DNA of 64,000 nt from DASQFQ01 sp963805525 (GCA_963805525.1 CAWDUT010000007.1:1240001-1304000); one strand, 5' to 3'; counted from the first letter of the stretch, positions 24,906 to 33,614 are shown. Translations and numbers: made by a program. The notes: generated by a model not told the origin, from the sequence alone.

Positions 24906-26485
24906 GGAGCGAGGTCGCGCCGCCGGAAGGCGGCCATCCCGGCCGCGGTGAGCACCGCGGCGACGGCACAGAGAACCAGCAGCGGCCCGGCGGCGAACTC
25001 CGCCGCCGGGAGCTGCGGGACGTGCTGGAACGGAGAGAGGTCGAGCACCCAGTCGGGGAGCCCGAGCAGCGGGCCGAGGATGGAGACGAGCACGCACGCG
25101 CCGAGCACCCCCCAGCCGCCGGCGGCGGCGCGCGGGACGAAGCCGAACAGCGCGACCGTCGCGCCGATGACGACCCACACGGCGGGCGCGGGAACGACCG
25201 CGGCGAGCAGCAGCCTCGGCAGGTGGCTCGCGTCGTGGCTGTTGATCGCGTCGGCCAGGCCGGCGCCGAGCCCGTTCGCGGCGAGCACGAGCAGCGAGCC
25301 GCCCATCGCGACGGTGACGTAGGCGCCGGCCCAGCGCACGCGCGAGAGCGCGGTGGCAAGCACCGGCTCGAGGCGGCCGCTCGTCTCCTCGGCACGCATC
25401 CGCAGCGCGACCTGGATGCCGAACCCGGTGCCGATCAGCGCCATCGTCAGCATCGTCACCGCGAAGTACTGGTCCACGATGTCGCCCGAGCCGATGCCGA
25501 GGAGCTTCTCGATGTCGGTGCTGTCGCCGAGCAGGGCCTCGGCGTCGCGGCCGGTGAGCCCGAGCGAGACGCCGCTGAAGAACAGGCCGATGCTCCAGCC
25601 GAGGATCACGCCGCGCTGGAGGCGCACCGCGAGCCCGAGCGGGTGGAGGAGCACCGGGCTCGCGCCGGGCGGTCCAGGCCGCTGGGGGAGGATCCCCGCG
25701 CCCTCGTCGCGGCGCGCGCGCAGCGCGATCGCGCCGGCGACGAGCACGGCACTGGACGCGACCATCAGCGTCAGCGGCCACCACTGCTCGCCCGCGTACG
25801 GCCGCATGTACTGGCCCCACCCGATCGGCGACAGCCACGACAGCGTGCCGTCGCCCACGTCGCCCGCGGCGCGCAGCAGGTAGGCGGCGCCGAGAGCCGC
25901 GCCGGTGATCCCGTACATCGACGAGCTGGTCTCGCTGACCTGCGCGGCGACCGCGGCGACGCCGGCGAACACGAGCCCGACGCCGGCCAGCGAGGCGCCG
26001 AGCGCGAACGACCCCTCCGCCGGCTGATCGATCGCGATCATCGAAAGCGCGACGAGCAGCCCGAGCAGGAGCTGCACGGCGGTCACCACGCCGAGCGCCA
26101 CCGCGATCGTCGTGAAGCGCCCGACCGGGGCGGCGCCGACCAGCTCGCTGCGGCCGGTCTGCTCCTCCTGGCGCGTGTGGCGGCCGACGAAGAACATGCT
26201 CATCAGCGCGACGATCGCGCCGCCGAACCCACCCATCTGCCACGCCATGTCGCCCCCGACGGTCAGCAGGTTGTACGGCGGCCCGACCATCGCGATCAGG
26301 CCCGGGTTGCCCTTGACGGTGGCCTCGTAGGTAAGCCGCGCGGCGTGGGTCTTGTACGTGGCTTCGCTGCCCGCAGCGTTCTCCAGCAGGAGCAGGAGGA
26401 ACAGCACGAGGTAGACCGGGATCCGCACCCGCTCCCGCCGCAGCGCGAGCCCCAGCAGCGGGCGAGCGCCGGCGAGCGCCGTCAT
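24902..26485 (-). CDS. ABC exporter permease (multidrug/antibiotic type)
   Basis: A 527-residue membrane protein with about twelve helices in two halves (LVLFLLLLLENAAG; IAVALGVVTAVQLLLGLLVA; ILGWSIGLFFSGVSLGLTG; YVTVAMGGSLLVLAANGLGA). This double-length layout matches tandem-permease exporters of the TipC/anthrachelin-like group, where one protein gives both membrane halves. No substrate-binding protein is nearby, consistent with export. The ATG at 26485 overlaps the ATPase stop (ATGA), so both subunits are made together. The physiological substrate is unknown. Confidence 0.88.
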   Translation of the reverse strand: MTALAGARPLLGLALRRERVRIPVYLVLFLLLLLENAAGSEATYKTHAARLTYEATVKGNPGLIAMVGPPYNLLTVGGDMAWQMGGFGGAIVALMSMFFVGRHTRQEEQTGRSELVGAAPVGRFTTIAVALGVVTAVQLLLGLLVALSMIAIDQPAEGSFALGASLAGVGLVFAGVAAVAAQVSETSSSMYGITGAALGAAYLLRAAGDVGDGTLSWLSPIGWGQYMRPYAGEQWWPLTLMVASSAVLVAGAIALRARRDEGAGILPQRPGPPGASPVLLHPLGLAVRLQRGVILGWSIGLFFSGVSLGLTGRDAEALLGDSTDIEKLLGIGSGDIVDQYFAVTMLTMALIGTGFGIQVALRMRAEETSGRLEPVLATALSRVRWAGAYVTVAMGGSLLVLAANGLGAGLADAINSHDASHLPRLLLAAVVPAPAVWVVIGATVALFGFVPRAAAGGWGVLGACVLVSILGPLLGLPDWVLDLSPFQHVPQLPAAEFAAGPLLVLCAVAAVLTAAGMAAFRRRDLAP

Positions 26486-27387
26486 TCCGGCTCGTCCGCG
26501 ATCTGGTCGCCGTAGTGGCGGAGGAACAGCTCCTCGAGCGTCGGCGGCGTGCTCGTGAGCGTGCGCACGCCGAACTCCGACAGCCGCCGGACGGTCTCGT
26601 CGATGTGGCTGGTGTCGACGTCGAAGCGCGCGCGATGGTCCTCGACATGGAGGTCGTGGACGCCGGGCAGCGACTCGAGGCCCGCGGGCTCGCTCACGGT
26701 CTCGACCGCGATCGAGGTGCGGGTCAGGTGCCGGAGATCGGCGAGCGTGCCGCTCTCGACCCGCTTGCCGGCGCGGATGATCGTCACGCGGTCACACAGC
26801 GCCTCGACCTCGGCGAGGATGTGGCTCGAGAGCAGCACCGTCTTTCCCTCCGCGTGCGCCTCCTCGATGCAGGAGCGGAAGACCGCCTCCTTGAGCGGGT
26901 CGAGCCCGGAGGTCGGCTCGTCGAGCAGGAGCAGCTCGGCGTCGGAGGCGAGCGCGGCAACGAGCGCGACCTTCTGCCGGTTGCCCTTGGAGTAGGCGCG
27001 CCCCTTCTTCGTCGGGTCGAGGTCGAAGCGCTCGAGCAGCGCTTCACGCCGCCGCGGATCGAGCCCGCCGCGGAGCCGGCCGAGAAGGTCGATCGCCTCG
27101 CCACCGGTCAGCTGCGGCCACAGGTTGACGTCGCCGGGGACGTAGGCGAGCCGGCGGTGCAGCGCGACCGCGTCGACCCACGGGTCGCCACCCAGCAGCG
27201 CCGCCTCTCCGCCACTCTTGCGCAGCAGCCCGAGCAGCACCCGGATCGTGGTCGACTTGCCCGCCCCGTTGGGCCCGAGGAAGCCGTGGACCTCCCCGGT
27301 GGCGACCTCGAGATCGAGCCCGTCGAGCGCGCGGAACTCGCCGAACGCCTTGACGAGGCCGGAGATCTCGATAGCCGGCCGGCTCAC
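26482..27387 (-). CDS. ABC exporter ATP-binding protein
   Basis: A 301-residue ATPase with Walker A GPNGAGKSTTIRVLL near residues 35-49, Q-loop region PQLTGGEAIDLL, a signature reading YSKGNRQKVALVAAL (SKGNRQK in place of LSGGQ), Walker B LLLLDEPTSGLDP and switch His in LLSSHIL. The C-terminal 80 residues have the extra alpha/beta domain of DrrA-like exporters. It powers the adjacent permease. GTG 27387 gives a GTGA overlap with the NlpC gene. The degenerate signature is common in this exporter branch. Confidence 0.92.
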   Translation of the reverse strand: MSRPAIEISGLVKAFGEFRALDGLDLEVATGEVHGFLGPNGAGKSTTIRVLLGLLRKSGGEAALLGGDPWVDAVALHRRLAYVPGDVNLWPQLTGGEAIDLLGRLRGGLDPRRREALLERFDLDPTKKGRAYSKGNRQKVALVAALASDAELLLLDEPTSGLDPLKEAVFRSCIEEAHAEGKTVLLSSHILAEVEALCDRVTIIRAGKRVESGTLADLRHLTRTSIAVETVSEPAGLESLPGVHDLHVEDHRARFDVDTSHIDETVRRLSEFGVRTLTSTPPTLEELFLRHYGDQIADEPE

Positions 27388-28400
27388 CCCACGCGGCGCG
27401 CACCGTAGTAGTGCCCGCCCCAGTAGGAGTCGACCGTCGAGTGCTCGCGCACGCCGTGCGAGGTGGCGGAGATCGCGGTCGTCGGCCCGGTGGCGATGCC
27501 GACGTGCGACGCGCCCGGGCCGTTGGCGTCGAAGAACACGAGGTCGCCGGCCTGGATCGCCGCGCGGTCGACGTGCACGCCCGCGCTCGCCTGCTCGAAG
27601 CTCGTGCGCGGGAGCTGGATCCCGACCTGCGCCATCGCCCACTGCGTGAGGCCGGAGCAGTCGAACGAGCTCGGGCCGACGCCGCCGAGCGCGTACGGCT
27701 TGCCCGCCTGCGTGCGCGCGGCCGCCACCGCGCCCGCCGCGCCGCCGCCGCCACCCACCGGCGCCGCCGCGCCGGAGACCCCCAGCGCGCCGAGCGTGAC
27801 CGGCCCGACGACGCCGTCGACCTCGAGCCCGTGCGCGGCCTGGAAGGCCTTGACGGCCCGCCGCGTCTGATGGCCGAACACGCCGTCGGCGCTGATGCCG
27901 AGCGCGCGCTGGACCGCGATCGTGGTCGCGGGCGGGAGCTTCGAGCTGACGCCGCCGCCTCCCCCGCCACCGCCGAGCGCGCCGCGCGTGATCGGGCCGA
28001 CGACGCCGTCGACCTCGAGCCCGTGCGCGGCCTGGAAGGCCGTGACCGCGCGCTTGGTCTGATGGCCGAAGATGCCGTCGGCGGAGATCCCCAGCGCGCG
28101 CTGCATGGCCGCCACCTCGGGCCCGCGGCTGCCGAGCCTGAGCATGCCGGTCGAGGCGGTGCCGGCCTCGGTGCCCTGGGCGCGCGCCGCGTCGTGGGCG
28201 GGCGCGAGCACCGTCGCCGTCATCAGCGCCGCCGAGACCAGCGCGCGCTTCTTGCGGTACGCGGGCGTCCGCCGCAGCGCCGCGTACTCCCGGCGCCGCT
28301 GGGAGCGGGCCAGCGAGCGCTCCCACAGCTCGGCGCTGGCGAGGTCACGCAGCCCCGGCGGCTGCGAACGGATGGCCCACCCGTCGTGACGAAGGTCCAC
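27384..28400 (-). CDS. NlpC/P60 peptidoglycan hydrolase with two peptidoglycan-binding domains
   Basis: A 338-residue protein. After a basic N-terminus and a late hydrophobic stretch (residues 50-75, RALVSAALMTATVLAPA) come two peptidoglycan-binding type 1 domains (near 88-142 and 152-206), nearly identical in sequence, with ALGISADGIFGHQTKRAV and FQAAHGLEVDGVVGP. The C-terminal NlpC/P60 domain has Cys in SSFDCSGLTQWAM, His in ASHVGIATG and a third His in ATSHGV. It cleaves peptide cross-links in cell wall murein. Export relies on the internal hydrophobic stretch, since the long N-terminus is unusual. GTG 28400 is the likely start. Confidence 0.88.
   Translation of the reverse strand: MDLRHDGWAIRSQPPGLRDLASAELWERSLARSQRRREYAALRRTPAYRKKRALVSAALMTATVLAPAHDAARAQGTEAGTASTGMLRLGSRGPEVAAMQRALGISADGIFGHQTKRAVTAFQAAHGLEVDGVVGPITRGALGGGGGGGGVSSKLPPATTIAVQRALGISADGVFGHQTRRAVKAFQAAHGLEVDGVVGPVTLGALGVSGAAAPVGGGGGAAGAVAAARTQAGKPYALGGVGPSSFDCSGLTQWAMAQVGIQLPRTSFEQASAGVHVDRAAIQAGDLVFFDANGPGASHVGIATGPTTAISATSHGVREHSTVDSYWGGHYYGARRVG
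27805..28102. repeat. Tandem 192-bp repeat within the NlpC gene
   Basis: The stretch CCGACGACGCCGTCGACCTC and its continuation at 27805 recurs at 27997 nearly unchanged over about 100 bp. The 192-bp offset is exactly 64 codons, so the two peptidoglycan-binding domains arose by an in-frame duplication that is either recent or kept alike by gene conversion. Copy number could vary between strains. Confidence 0.7.
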
Positions 28401-28408
28401 GCGTCGAT

Positions 28409-28423
28409 GGAACCAGGGGTTCC
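28409..28423. promoter_or_regulatory. Inverted repeat between LysR and NlpC genes
   Basis: GGAACC and GGTTCC separated by AGG form a 15-bp inverted repeat, 8 bp upstream of the NlpC start and after the LysR stop on the same strand. It could be an operator of the NlpC-ABC operon or a weak transcript-end hairpin. No T-run follows. Confidence 0.35.
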
Positions 28424-28431
28424 GGACGGAC

Positions 28432-29322
28432 TTATGGAGCCCCGCGGATCGCGTCGACCACCGCGGCCGTCGACGGGCGCGCTCGATCCGCCGCCCGCGT
28501 CGCCACGAACAGCGCGCGAGAGATCGGCCCGCCGGCCAGCGGCCGGACCTCGACGCGCGGGTCGTCCTCCGGGTGGCCGAGCGACGGGAGCAGCGCCGCC
28601 ACGCCCGCGACCGCCACCAGGTCGAGCAGCATCCGGATGTCGTTCACCCGGTGGTGGACGTGAGGCTCGAAGCCCGCCGCCCGGCACGCACGCACGAACA
28701 TGTCGGCGTAGTGCGTGCCGGCGCGTGCCGTCGCCCACGGCACGTCGCGCAGCGAGCCCAGCGCCACCGGCCCGTCGCCGGCCGCCAGACCACGTGGCAG
28801 CGTGAGCACGAGCTCGTCCGGCTCGAGGTCGTCGCGGTGCAGCTCGGGCCGGTGCGGGCGCGGCGCGTGCTCGTACTCCTCGGCGATCGCGATGTCGACG
28901 CCGCCGCGCGCGAGCACCGGCAGCGACTCCTCGGCCTCCAGCTCGATCAGCTCCACCCGCAGGTCCGGGTAGGCGGCGGCGAGCCGCGGGAGCGCCGGCA
29001 TGACGAGCGCGCGCGTCGCGGTCTGGAACGACGCCAGCCGCACCAGCCCGCGCACCTCGCCCGCCAGTGACGCCAGCCCGGCCTCGAGCGCCTCGAGCTC
29101 CGCCAGCACGCCGCCCGCGCGCTCGGCCAGCATGCGGCCCGCGTCGGTCAGCTCGAGCCGCCGCCCGCTGCGGCGGAAGAGCTCGACGCCCGCCTCGCGC
29201 TGCAGCTGCGCGAGCTGCTGCGAGACCGCCGAGGGTGTGAAGGAGAGCGCTTCGGCGGCGCCGGCGATCGTCCCCTGCGCGACGAACTCGCGCAGCACGA
29301 GGAGGCGGCGGGGCGAGAGCAT
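28432..29322 (-). CDS. LysR-family transcriptional regulator
   Basis: A 296-residue LysR protein. The winged helix spans residues 1-60 (RRLLVLREFVAQGTIAGAAE, PSAVSQQLAQLQREAGVELF) and the effector-binding domain follows (LVRLASFQTATRALVMPALP, VDIAIAEEYEH). The ATG at 29322 removes an unneeded extension starting at 29340. It is divergent from a LysE-type exporter, the classic layout in which the regulator activates the exporter when its amino acid accumulates. GAAGATCTTC at 29327-29336 lies next to its start and GAACAA/TTGTTC lies between the genes. Confidence 0.9.
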   Translation of the reverse strand: MLSPRRLLVLREFVAQGTIAGAAEALSFTPSAVSQQLAQLQREAGVELFRRSGRRLELTDAGRMLAERAGGVLAELEALEAGLASLAGEVRGLVRLASFQTATRALVMPALPRLAAAYPDLRVELIELEAEESLPVLARGGVDIAIAEEYEHAPRPHRPELHRDDLEPDELVLTLPRGLAAGDGPVALGSLRDVPWATARAGTHYADMFVRACRAAGFEPHVHHRVNDIRMLLDLVAVAGVAALLPSLGHPEDDPRVEVRPLAGGPISRALFVATRAADRARPSTAAVVDAIRGAP

Positions 29323-29326
29323 CGTT

Positions 29327-29369
29327 GAAGATCTTCTCAACTTTTCCGTGCAGGAACAATCGCTTGTTC
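29327..29369. promoter_or_regulatory. LysR/LysE intergenic palindromes
   Basis: GAAGATCTTC (29327-29336) is a perfect 10-bp palindrome just before the LysR start; it also overlaps its ribosome binding site on the minus strand. GAACAA (29354-29359) and TTGTTC (29364-29369), spaced by TCGC, form a second palindrome midway to the LysE start. LysR proteins bind such dyads and control both directions. Which dyad is the activation site cannot be told from sequence. Confidence 0.5.
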
Positions 29370-29398
29370 TGAACGGTCGTGAGCAGCAGGATCACGTC

Positions 29399-30016
29399 AT
29401 GCACGCGTTCCTGAGCTTCCTCGCCGTCTCCGCCGTGGCCATGGTCGTCCCCGGCCCCGACACGTTCGTGGTCCTCCGCACCTCGCTCGCCGACGGCCCG
29501 CGCGCCGGCACCTGGGCCGCCGCGGGCTCCGCGGCCGGGAACCTCGTGTGGGGGACGACGTCCGTGCTCGGCGTCGCCGCGTTGCTCGCCGCCTCCGCCG
29601 CCGCCTTCTCCACGCTCAAGCTCGCCGGCGCCGTGTACCTCGCCGTGCTCGGCGTGCAGGCGCTGCGCGCCGCCTACCGCGGCGACCCGCTCGCGAGCAG
29701 CGAGCGCGCCGCCCGCGCCCCCTCCCCCGCCGTCGCCTTCCGCCGCGGCCTCGCCAGCGACCTGCTCAACGTCAAGGCCGGCCTGTTCTGGACGGCGCTC
29801 GTCCCCCAGTTCCTCACCACCGGCGGGGCGCTGCTCCCGGTCGCGATGATCACCGCCATGGTCGCGCTCGTGTTCGCGTGGCTGACCGGCTACGCCCACC
29901 TCGCCGCCCGTCTCTCAAAGACGCTCAAGAGCCGGCGCGCGGCGCGCGCGGTGAATGGTTTCGTGGGCACGGTGCTGCTCGCCCTCGGCGGCACGCTGGC
30001 GCTCGCCCGGCACTGA
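29399..30016 (+). CDS. LysE-family amino acid exporter
   Basis: A 205-residue polytopic protein with six predicted helices (residues 2-20, 40-60, 66-85, 112-130, 144-165, 180-200). Family motif near the start VVPGPDTFVVLRTSLADGPR and the conserved FRRGLASDLLNVKAGLFWTA region are present. It exports an amino acid such as lysine, arginine, threonine or a homoserine lactone; the sequence does not say which. It starts at ATG 29399 and is divergent from its probable LysR regulator. Confidence 0.9.
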   Translation: MHAFLSFLAVSAVAMVVPGPDTFVVLRTSLADGPRAGTWAAAGSAAGNLVWGTTSVLGVAALLAASAAAFSTLKLAGAVYLAVLGVQALRAAYRGDPLASSERAARAPSPAVAFRRGLASDLLNVKAGLFWTALVPQFLTTGGALLPVAMITAMVALVFAWLTGYAHLAARLSKTLKSRRAARAVNGFVGTVLLALGGTLALARH

Positions 30017-30033
30017 TACCTTCCCCCGCGAGA

Positions 30034-30045
30034 GACAGGTCTGTC
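30034..30045. promoter_or_regulatory. Short inverted repeat in the MetE-like leader
   Basis: GACAG and CTGTC separated by GT lie 21 bp upstream of the MetE-like start, within a 50-bp leader. It may be an operator or leader hairpin. The leader is too short for a known S-adenosylmethionine or cobalamin riboswitch. Confidence 0.3.
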
Positions 30046-30066
30046 CCGAGGCGAGGAGGAAGCCGC

Positions 30067-31209
30067 ATGCCCATCCCCACCGAGCTCGTCGGATCGCTGC
30101 CGCGGCCCATGAAGCTGCAGGAGGCGTTCCAGGCGTATGACGACGGGAAGATCGACTTCGCCGCGCTCCAGGCCGAGCAGGACAAGGCCGCCGAGGACTC
30201 GATCCGGCGGCTCGAGGAGACCGGCGAGACCTACGTCACCGACGGTGAGCAGCGCGAGTCGAGCTTCGCCACCTATCCGATCACCGACACGCTCGCGGGC
30301 ACCGGCCTCGCCGACAACCTCGCCGGCGACGGGCAGTTCTTCGCGATCTTCGACGACGGCCACCACCGCCAGCTCCCGCGGCTGACCGGCGGTCCCTTCC
30401 GCTACAAGACGTTCGCCTCCGAGTACGTCGAGAAGAACAAGGCGCTCGCGAGCAAGCCGGTCAAGCAGGCCGTCATCGCGCCCTCGATGCTGATGCTGCT
30501 GTATCCGCTCGAGGGCGAGATCGAGGGCTACTCCCGCGAGCAGTTCCTCGACGACCTGTGCGACGAGGTCGAGAAGGACATCCGTGGCGCCTTCGCCGCC
30601 GGCGCCGAGCGCGTCTCGATCGACTTCACCGAGGGCCGGCTCGCGAACAAGAACGACTCGCGCAACCCCTGGACCAACAAGGACATGCTCCAGGAGTTCA
30701 TCGACCTCAACAACCGTGTGATCGATCGCTTCTCGCCCGAGGAGCGCCGCAACCTCGGCATCCACACCTGCCCCGGCGGCGACATGGACTCGGTGCACTC
30801 CAAGGAAGTCCCGTACGAGAAGCTGCTGAGCAAGATGTTCCAGCTCAACGTGGGCTACTTCCTCATCCAGTGCGCCAGCGAGGAGGACAAGGAGAACGTC
30901 TACCGGCTGGTCGGCCAGTACTCGCGCGATGACGCCAACGGCGTGCCGCAGGTCTGCTTCATCGGGGTGATCAACCCGCTGGACCCGGAGGTCGAGACGC
31001 CCGAGGAGGTGCGCGACCGGCTGCTCGCCGCGGCCAAGCACATCCCGCCGGAGCGCCTCGGCGCCACCGACGACTGCGGCTTCTCCCCCTTCAGCCGCGA
31101 CGAGAAGCCGAAGCACGGCTCGCCCGACTTCGCCCGCGACATCGCGATGCAGAAGATCTCGAACCGCGTCAAGGGCGCCGCGATGGCGTCCGAGGAGCTC
31201 GGGCTCTAG
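30067..31209 (+). CDS. MetE C-terminal-like methyltransferase
   Basis: A 380-residue barrel protein related to the catalytic half of cobalamin-independent methionine synthase. Start PTELVGSLPRP, zinc-site region RNLGIHTCPGGDMDS (His and Cys ligands) and LGATDDCGFSPFSRD (second Cys ligand) near residue 338 are present. It lacks the N-terminal folate domain of true MetE, so the methyl donor is probably something other than the triglutamate folate. The ATG at 30067 follows GAGGAGGA. Its stop overlaps the TetR stop on the other strand. Confidence 0.85.
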   Translation: MPIPTELVGSLPRPMKLQEAFQAYDDGKIDFAALQAEQDKAAEDSIRRLEETGETYVTDGEQRESSFATYPITDTLAGTGLADNLAGDGQFFAIFDDGHHRQLPRLTGGPFRYKTFASEYVEKNKALASKPVKQAVIAPSMLMLLYPLEGEIEGYSREQFLDDLCDEVEKDIRGAFAAGAERVSIDFTEGRLANKNDSRNPWTNKDMLQEFIDLNNRVIDRFSPEERRNLGIHTCPGGDMDSVHSKEVPYEKLLSKMFQLNVGYFLIQCASEEDKENVYRLVGQYSRDDANGVPQVCFIGVINPLDPEVETPEEVRDRLLAAAKHIPPERLGATDDCGFSPFSRDEKPKHGSPDFARDIAMQKISNRVKGAAMASEELGL

Positions 31210-31784
31210 ACGGAGACGCCGCGGGCCGCGAGCAGGAGCGCTCCCAGCTCGCGCGCACGGGTGCCGGCATCGTGGTCGCCCTCGGCGGCGGCCACGATGC
31301 TGCCCTTCATGAGGATGTGCCACTGGCGCGCGAAGCCGTCGGCCTCCTCGGCGGGCACGCCGGCCTGCTCGGCAAGGTCGGCGACGTAGGCGCGGATCGC
31401 GACCAAGTGCTGCACGCTCGCCTGCCGCACCGGGTGGTCGGTGTCGGTGACCTCGAGCATCACGTTGATGAACGAGCAGCCCTCGAAGTCCTCGCGCGCG
31501 AACCACTCGCCGAAGACGTCGAAGATCGCCAGCAGGCGGCCCGCGGGCGTGTCGGCGCGGGCCTCGGCCTCGGCCTGCAGCCAGGCACGCGTCCAGCGCT
31601 CCTCGCGACGTTCGAGGAACGCCAGGATGAGCTCGTCCTTCGACGCGAAATTGCGGTAGAGCGTCATCTTCGCCGCACCCGACTCGGCGATGATCCGATC
31701 GACCCCCACCGCCTTGGTTCCGTGCCGACTGAAGAGTTCGTAGGCGGTCTCGAGGATCCGCTCACGCCCACTGGTGGCTGCCAT
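31206..31784 (-). CDS. TetR-family repressor
   Basis: A 192-residue TetR regulator with the DNA-binding helix-turn-helix in residues 5-50 (GRERILETAYELFSRHGTKA, AAKMTLYRNFASKDELILAF) and an all-helical ligand domain. TATAGT on the minus strand (31794-31799 complement) sits about ten bases before its ATG, which suggests a leaderless transcript. It is divergent from a PaaI-type thioesterase gene with only 26 bp between starts, so one operator probably governs both. No palindrome stands out there. Confidence 0.9.
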   Translation of the reverse strand: MAATSGRERILETAYELFSRHGTKAVGVDRIIAESGAAKMTLYRNFASKDELILAFLERREERWTRAWLQAEAEARADTPAGRLLAIFDVFGEWFAREDFEGCSFINVMLEVTDTDHPVRQASVQHLVAIRAYVADLAEQAGVPAEEADGFARQWHILMKGSIVAAAEGDHDAGTRARELGALLLAARGVSV

Positions 31785-31810
31785 TCCGAACCGACTATAG
31801 CCTCCGCCCG

Positions 31811-32218
31811 ATGAGCTCCCTCCCGGATCCCTCGCTCGAATCCTCGAGCCAGTTCGTCAAGGGTGCCGCCCTCGTGATCAGCGAGATCGGCCCCGACGAG
31901 GTCACCGGCCACATCGACGCCGGGCCCCAGCACCACACCCCGTGGGGCATGGTGCACGGCGGCGTCTACGCGGCGGCGGTCGAGACCGCCTGCAGCATCG
32001 GCGCCTCAGTCGCCGCCGATCCCGCGGGCCAGTTCGCGGTCGGCCTCTCCAACCACACGGACTTCCTGCGCGCCCACGGCGAAGGGCGGCTCGACGTGCG
32101 AGCCGTGCCGGTCCACCAGGGGCGGACCGGCCAGCTCTGGCACTGCGACATCACGCGCGAGGACGGCAAGCTCGTCGCGCAGGGCCGCGTGCGGCTGCAG
32201 AACGTGCGGCGGCCCTAG
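31811..32218 (+). CDS. PaaI-family hotdog thioesterase
   Basis: A 135-residue hotdog protein with the family pattern QHHTPWGMVHGGVYAAAVETACSIGA (active-site loop and long helix) and LWHCDITREDGKLVAQGRVRLQ. Members hydrolyse acyl-CoA, often of aromatic or short-chain acids. It is divergent from a TetR gene that probably represses it. Its stop overlaps that of the decayed serine hydrolase on the other strand. Unlike the relative at 19164-19566, this copy is intact. Confidence 0.88.
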   Translation: MSSLPDPSLESSSQFVKGAALVISEIGPDEVTGHIDAGPQHHTPWGMVHGGVYAAAVETACSIGASVAADPAGQFAVGLSNHTDFLRAHGEGRLDVRAVPVHQGRTGQLWHCDITREDGKLVAQGRVRLQNVRRP

Positions 32219-33330
32219 GTCGTCTGCGGCACCTCCGCCGCGTCGCGGACGAAGCGCCCGGTGCGGACCGCGCCCTGGTCGAGCGAGGCGTACAGCGCGC
32301 GCTCGAAGTCGGCGTACATCTGGAACACCGGCGGCTCCACGAACGGCAGCGTCTGGGAGTAGATCGCGCCGGTCACGCCGCTGCTGCGGTCGACCCAGAA
32401 GTGCGAGTTGAAGATGCCCGCCCACGCGCCGCTGCCGGCCCTGCGCGCGCCCGGCTGGTCCTCGCTGTTGAGCAGCAGCCCGAGGCCGAACTTGTAGCCC
32501 GGGCCGGCGTTGAAGTCGGCTGAGCTGCCCGGGTCGGCGGTCGCGACGGCGGGCGGGAAGTCGAGCTCGCCGATCTGGTTGGAGAACGCCTCGTCGAGCG
32601 ACGCCGTCTCGACGATCTTCGTGCCGTCGAGCGTGCCCCCGCCCAGCAGCATGCGCTGGAACTGAGGTAGTCGCGCGGCGTCGCGTAGAGCCCGTGGCCG
32701 GCGGCGAACCACTCCGGCTCCTGCGACCAGTCGAGTTCGGTCGCCTCCCACGCGCCGGACTCGCCGCGCAGGTGCACCGGCACGGAGTTGGCGCGCTGCT
32801 CGGGGCTCATCAGGAACGTCTGAGTCATCCCCAGCGGGCCGAGGATGTGCTCGGCGAAGTACGCGTCGAGCGTCTGGCCGCTGGCGGCCTCAACCACGAG
32901 CCCGAGCCAGTCGGTGTTGATGCCGTACTCGAACCGCGAGCCGGGTCGGCGACCAGCGGCAGCGTGAACATCTCGCGCTTGCCCGACAGCGCGTTCCCGG
33001 TCTCGGTGAGCGCCTCGAAGCGGACCATGTCGGCGTTCCAGAACCAGGAGGTGAGGCCGCTGGTGTGGCTCGCGGCTGGCGCACGGTGGCCTTCGCGGCC
33101 GGTGCGCGCAGGCGCGGCTCGTCACCGTCGAAGCCCTCGAGCACCTGCAGGTCGGCGAACTCGGGGCGGTACTGCTCGACCGCGGCGTCGAGGTCGAGGT
33201 TGCCGCGCTCGACCTGCTGCAGCGCAGCGACGGTGCAGACCATCTTCGTCATCGAGGCGATCCGGAACAGCGTGTCCGGCGTGACCGCCCCGTCCTCGCC
33301 GGCCGCCCGCGGGCCCGCCGCACCCTCGTA
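32215..33330 (-). pseudogene. Beta-lactamase-like serine hydrolase, decayed
   Basis: Fragments in three frames together give a class C-like serine hydrolase. Near 33270-33250 is DTLFRIASMTKMVCTVAALQ with the SxxK nucleophile; then SHTSGLTSWFWNADM, FEYGINTDWLGLVVEAASGQ, LDWSQEPEWFAAGHGLYATP, and the end WVDRSSGVTGAIYSQTLPF. Joins need one-base changes near 33078, 32942 and 32660. The N-terminal 50 or so residues before the SxxK motif are missing or unrecognisable, and a hairpin terminator lies at 33388-33417. The gene is probably inactive. The indels could also be sequence errors, but three plus a missing start favour decay. Confidence 0.82.
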
Positions 33331-33387
33331 CCGGCGCTCACGGGCGCTCCCCCTCCGCGTTGGCGAGAACCACGAGTGTCCTCCGCG

Positions 33388-33417
33388 GCGCGCCGGCGGT
33401 CAACGCCGCCGGCGCGC
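33388..33417. terminator. 12-bp perfect hairpin after the membrane peptide gene
   Basis: GCGCGCCGGCGG (33388-33399) and CCGCCGGCGCGC (33406-33417) pair perfectly around TCAACG. It lies just after the stop of the 62-residue peptide gene on the minus strand, so it would end that short transcript. There is no T-run, as often in GC-rich actinobacteria. Confidence 0.6.
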
Positions 33418-33425
33418 GCTGACGG

Positions 33426-33614
33426 TCAGCAGTGGCCCACGAGCGTCGAGTCGACGCAGGTGCTCGGCGCGAAGCTGTGCACCGGCGCCGGGGTGGCGGG
33501 GCCGTCGAGCACTGCGATGAGGCTGACTGCGATCGCGGCGGCGAGGATGACGGCGAGCAGCCAGGCCGGGACGGCGAAGCGGTGGAGCACGGCGGAGTGG
33601 ATGCGGGCGGACAT
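33426..33614 (-). CDS. Small membrane peptide with two cysteines
   Basis: A 62-residue protein with one membrane helix (residues 14-36, VPAWLLAVILAAAIAVSLIA) and an external or luminal tail PAPVHSFAPSTCVDSTLVGHC holding two cysteines, one at the very C-terminus. The ATG at 33614 has GAGGAGGG nearby, a strong ribosome binding site, and a perfect hairpin follows the stop, so it looks like its own transcription unit. It is divergent from an ECF sigma factor with a 25-bp palindrome between. The family is not recognised. Confidence 0.68.
   Translation of the reverse strand: MSARIHSAVLHRFAVPAWLLAVILAAAIAVSLIAVLDGPATPAPVHSFAPSTCVDSTLVGHC

Noticed and set aside
21834..26648. A 1,600-codon open frame on the minus strand crossing several genes
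   Set aside because: It runs antisense to, or out of frame with, the oxidoreductase, secreted protein and ABC genes, has low-complexity Arg/Ala/Gly sequence, and shows no domain. Very high GC leaves long empty frames.
30017..30066. Riboswitch for methionine or cobalamin upstream of the MetE-like gene
   Set aside because: The leader is about 50 bases, too short for known SAM or cobalamin riboswitches, with only a 5-bp hairpin.
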